NCBI GenBank assembly: GCA_016930895.1
Contig: JAFGFV010000318.1
Location: forward strand, 1 to 5,619
DNA length: 5,619 nucleotides
Reading direction: 5' to 3'
DNA from: Spirochaetales bacterium
Lineage (GTDB): Bacteria > Spirochaetota > Spirochaetia > SZUA-6 > DRHE01
This document shows, in pieces, positions 4,906 to 5,619 of this stretch; position 1 is the first letter of the stretch; the number at the start of each line of letters is the position of its first letter. The notes under the pieces were generated by a model that worked only from the letters and a program-made list of their open reading frames with translations, made no database searches and was not told where the DNA came from. Position numbers and translations under genes: made by a program.

Positions 4906-5619
4906 ATGAACAGGATCGTGTTGGCAGCATTTATCGGGGTGGCCGGTCTGGTCGCCGCGAGCACCCTTGGCGCCCAGAGCCGCGACCGGGAACCCACCGT
5001 GGAAGAGCTCTACCTGCGGGACATCGAATACCAGGTCCGCCGGGAGCAGGCCTATTCCGACGACCGGGAGCTCAAGATGCTCGTGCTCGACGAGCTGGAG
5101 GAGATGATCGAGGGCGGGAGCGTGGACGACCCGGACAAGGTGCAGCCGATCCTCGAGTTCCTCGGCATGGAAGGCACCGTCCGCCGGGTCAAGGAGAACA
5201 ACCGCCTGGTCAACAACTTTCCGGAGGTGCGCCGCCGGGCGGCAAACCTGCTGGGACGCCTGGGGGGAGAAAAGGCCAAGAATTCGCTCATCACCATTCT
5301 CATCGTGGACAACGAGCCCATGGTCAAGGCGGAGGCCGCCTACGGCCTCGGAGTGGTCGGGCTGAACGACTCCAACGAAGCGGTGCAGGCCATCCTCTAC
5401 GCCATGGAGCAGGAAGACCCGACCATGCCGGACAACAACCTGGCCTACGCCGTGTGCCTGGCACTGGAAAAGATCGCCGAGAAAAACAACGGCTTTGAGC
5501 GGCCCGAAGACGCCAGCACGGCCGCGCGCGCGCTGGTGCGCATCGCCCAGGGCAACTACATCAGGACGGTCCGGCGCAAGGCCGTCGACACCCTGGACGT
5601 GCTCAAGCGCTACCAGTAG
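4906..5619 (+). CDS. Secreted HEAT-repeat protein of unknown function
   Basis: A 237-residue protein, complete: its TAG is the last codon of the window. Residues 1-23 (MNRIVLAAFIGVAGLVAAST to LGA) form a Sec signal peptide with a likely cleavage before Q24, and no lipobox cysteine, so a soluble periplasmic protein is expected. After an acidic, charged helical segment (about 30-70), HEAT-like helix pairs follow: about 105-132 (PEVRRRAANLLGRLGGEKAK), 137-168 (PMVKAEAAYGLGVVG), a longer, less regular pair at 178-213 (LAYAVCLALEKIAEKNNG, AARALVRIA) and 217-236 (YIRTVRRKAVDTLDVLKRY). The recurrent V/A-R-x-x-A-A-x-x-L-G pattern is typical of HEAT/PBS-lyase-type repeats, which make curved scaffolds that bind proteins. 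No enzyme motif is seen. It stands 28 bases after the lipoprotein gene in the same direction, so the two are probably co-transcribed; an interaction with the lipoprotein or an envelope complex is a guess. Confidence 0.87.
   Translation: MNRIVLAAFIGVAGLVAASTLGAQSRDREPTVEELYLRDIEYQVRREQAYSDDRELKMLVLDELEEMIEGGSVDDPDKVQPILEFLGMEGTVRRVKENNRLVNNFPEVRRRAANLLGRLGGEKAKNSLITILIVDNEPMVKAEAAYGLGVVGLNDSNEAVQAILYAMEQEDPTMPDNNLAYAVCLALEKIAEKNNGFERPEDASTAARALVRIAQGNYIRTVRRKAVDTLDVLKRYQ

Noticed and set aside
1..5619. CRISPR array, tRNA or rRNA gene, insertion sequence or prophage
   Set aside because: I found no regularly spaced repeats, no cloverleaf-like intergenic segment, no transposase or integrase motif, and no terminal inverted repeats; gaps are short and are accounted for by promoters, terminators and hairpins.

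Overview
The window is GC-rich DNA from a spirochaete, most likely a free-living or GC-rich member of Spirochaetales. The main evidence is a truncated gene at the left edge that encodes a FlaB-type core flagellin of the periplasmic flagellum. A lipoprotein with a loose lipobox and a periplasmic HEAT-repeat protein at the right edge agree with this. The lineage is inferred from protein character only; no rRNA gene is present.

Layout. (1) Bases 2-748, plus strand: the last ~248 codons of flaB, closed by a strong intrinsic terminator (797-825) and followed by a second GC-only hairpin (839-865). (2) 925-2295, plus strand: a tRNA nucleotidyltransferase (cca/poly(A) polymerase family, with HD domain), probably transcribed alone. 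(3) 3561 down to 2329, minus strand: rpmF-acpP-rnc (ribosomal protein L32, acyl carrier protein, RNase III), a compact operon with a good promoter at 3602-3631; it converges on cca across 33 bases. (4) 4194 down to 3709, minus strand: coaD, phosphopantetheine adenylyltransferase, which starts at GTG 4194 rather than at the longer upstream reading frame. (5) 4287-4877 and 4906-5619, plus strand: a putative lipoprotein and a secreted HEAT-repeat protein, divergent from coaD and probably co-transcribed.

The middle block is functionally coherent. CoaD makes dephospho-CoA, the precursor of CoA; CoA donates the 4'-phosphopantetheine arm placed on Ser37 of AcpP. RpmF and RNase III link lipid synthesis to ribosome assembly and rRNA processing, and Cca finishes tRNA 3' ends. 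The right-hand pair has no function I can name and is the least described part of the window.

The most notable regulatory observation is the coaD/lipoprotein intergenic region. Two back-to-back promoters are predicted to start transcription at, or within about 5 bases of, the start codons, and neither gene has a Shine-Dalgarno sequence. I see no tRNA or rRNA gene, CRISPR array, insertion sequence, phage gene or origin. Most of the window is ordinary housekeeping sequence.
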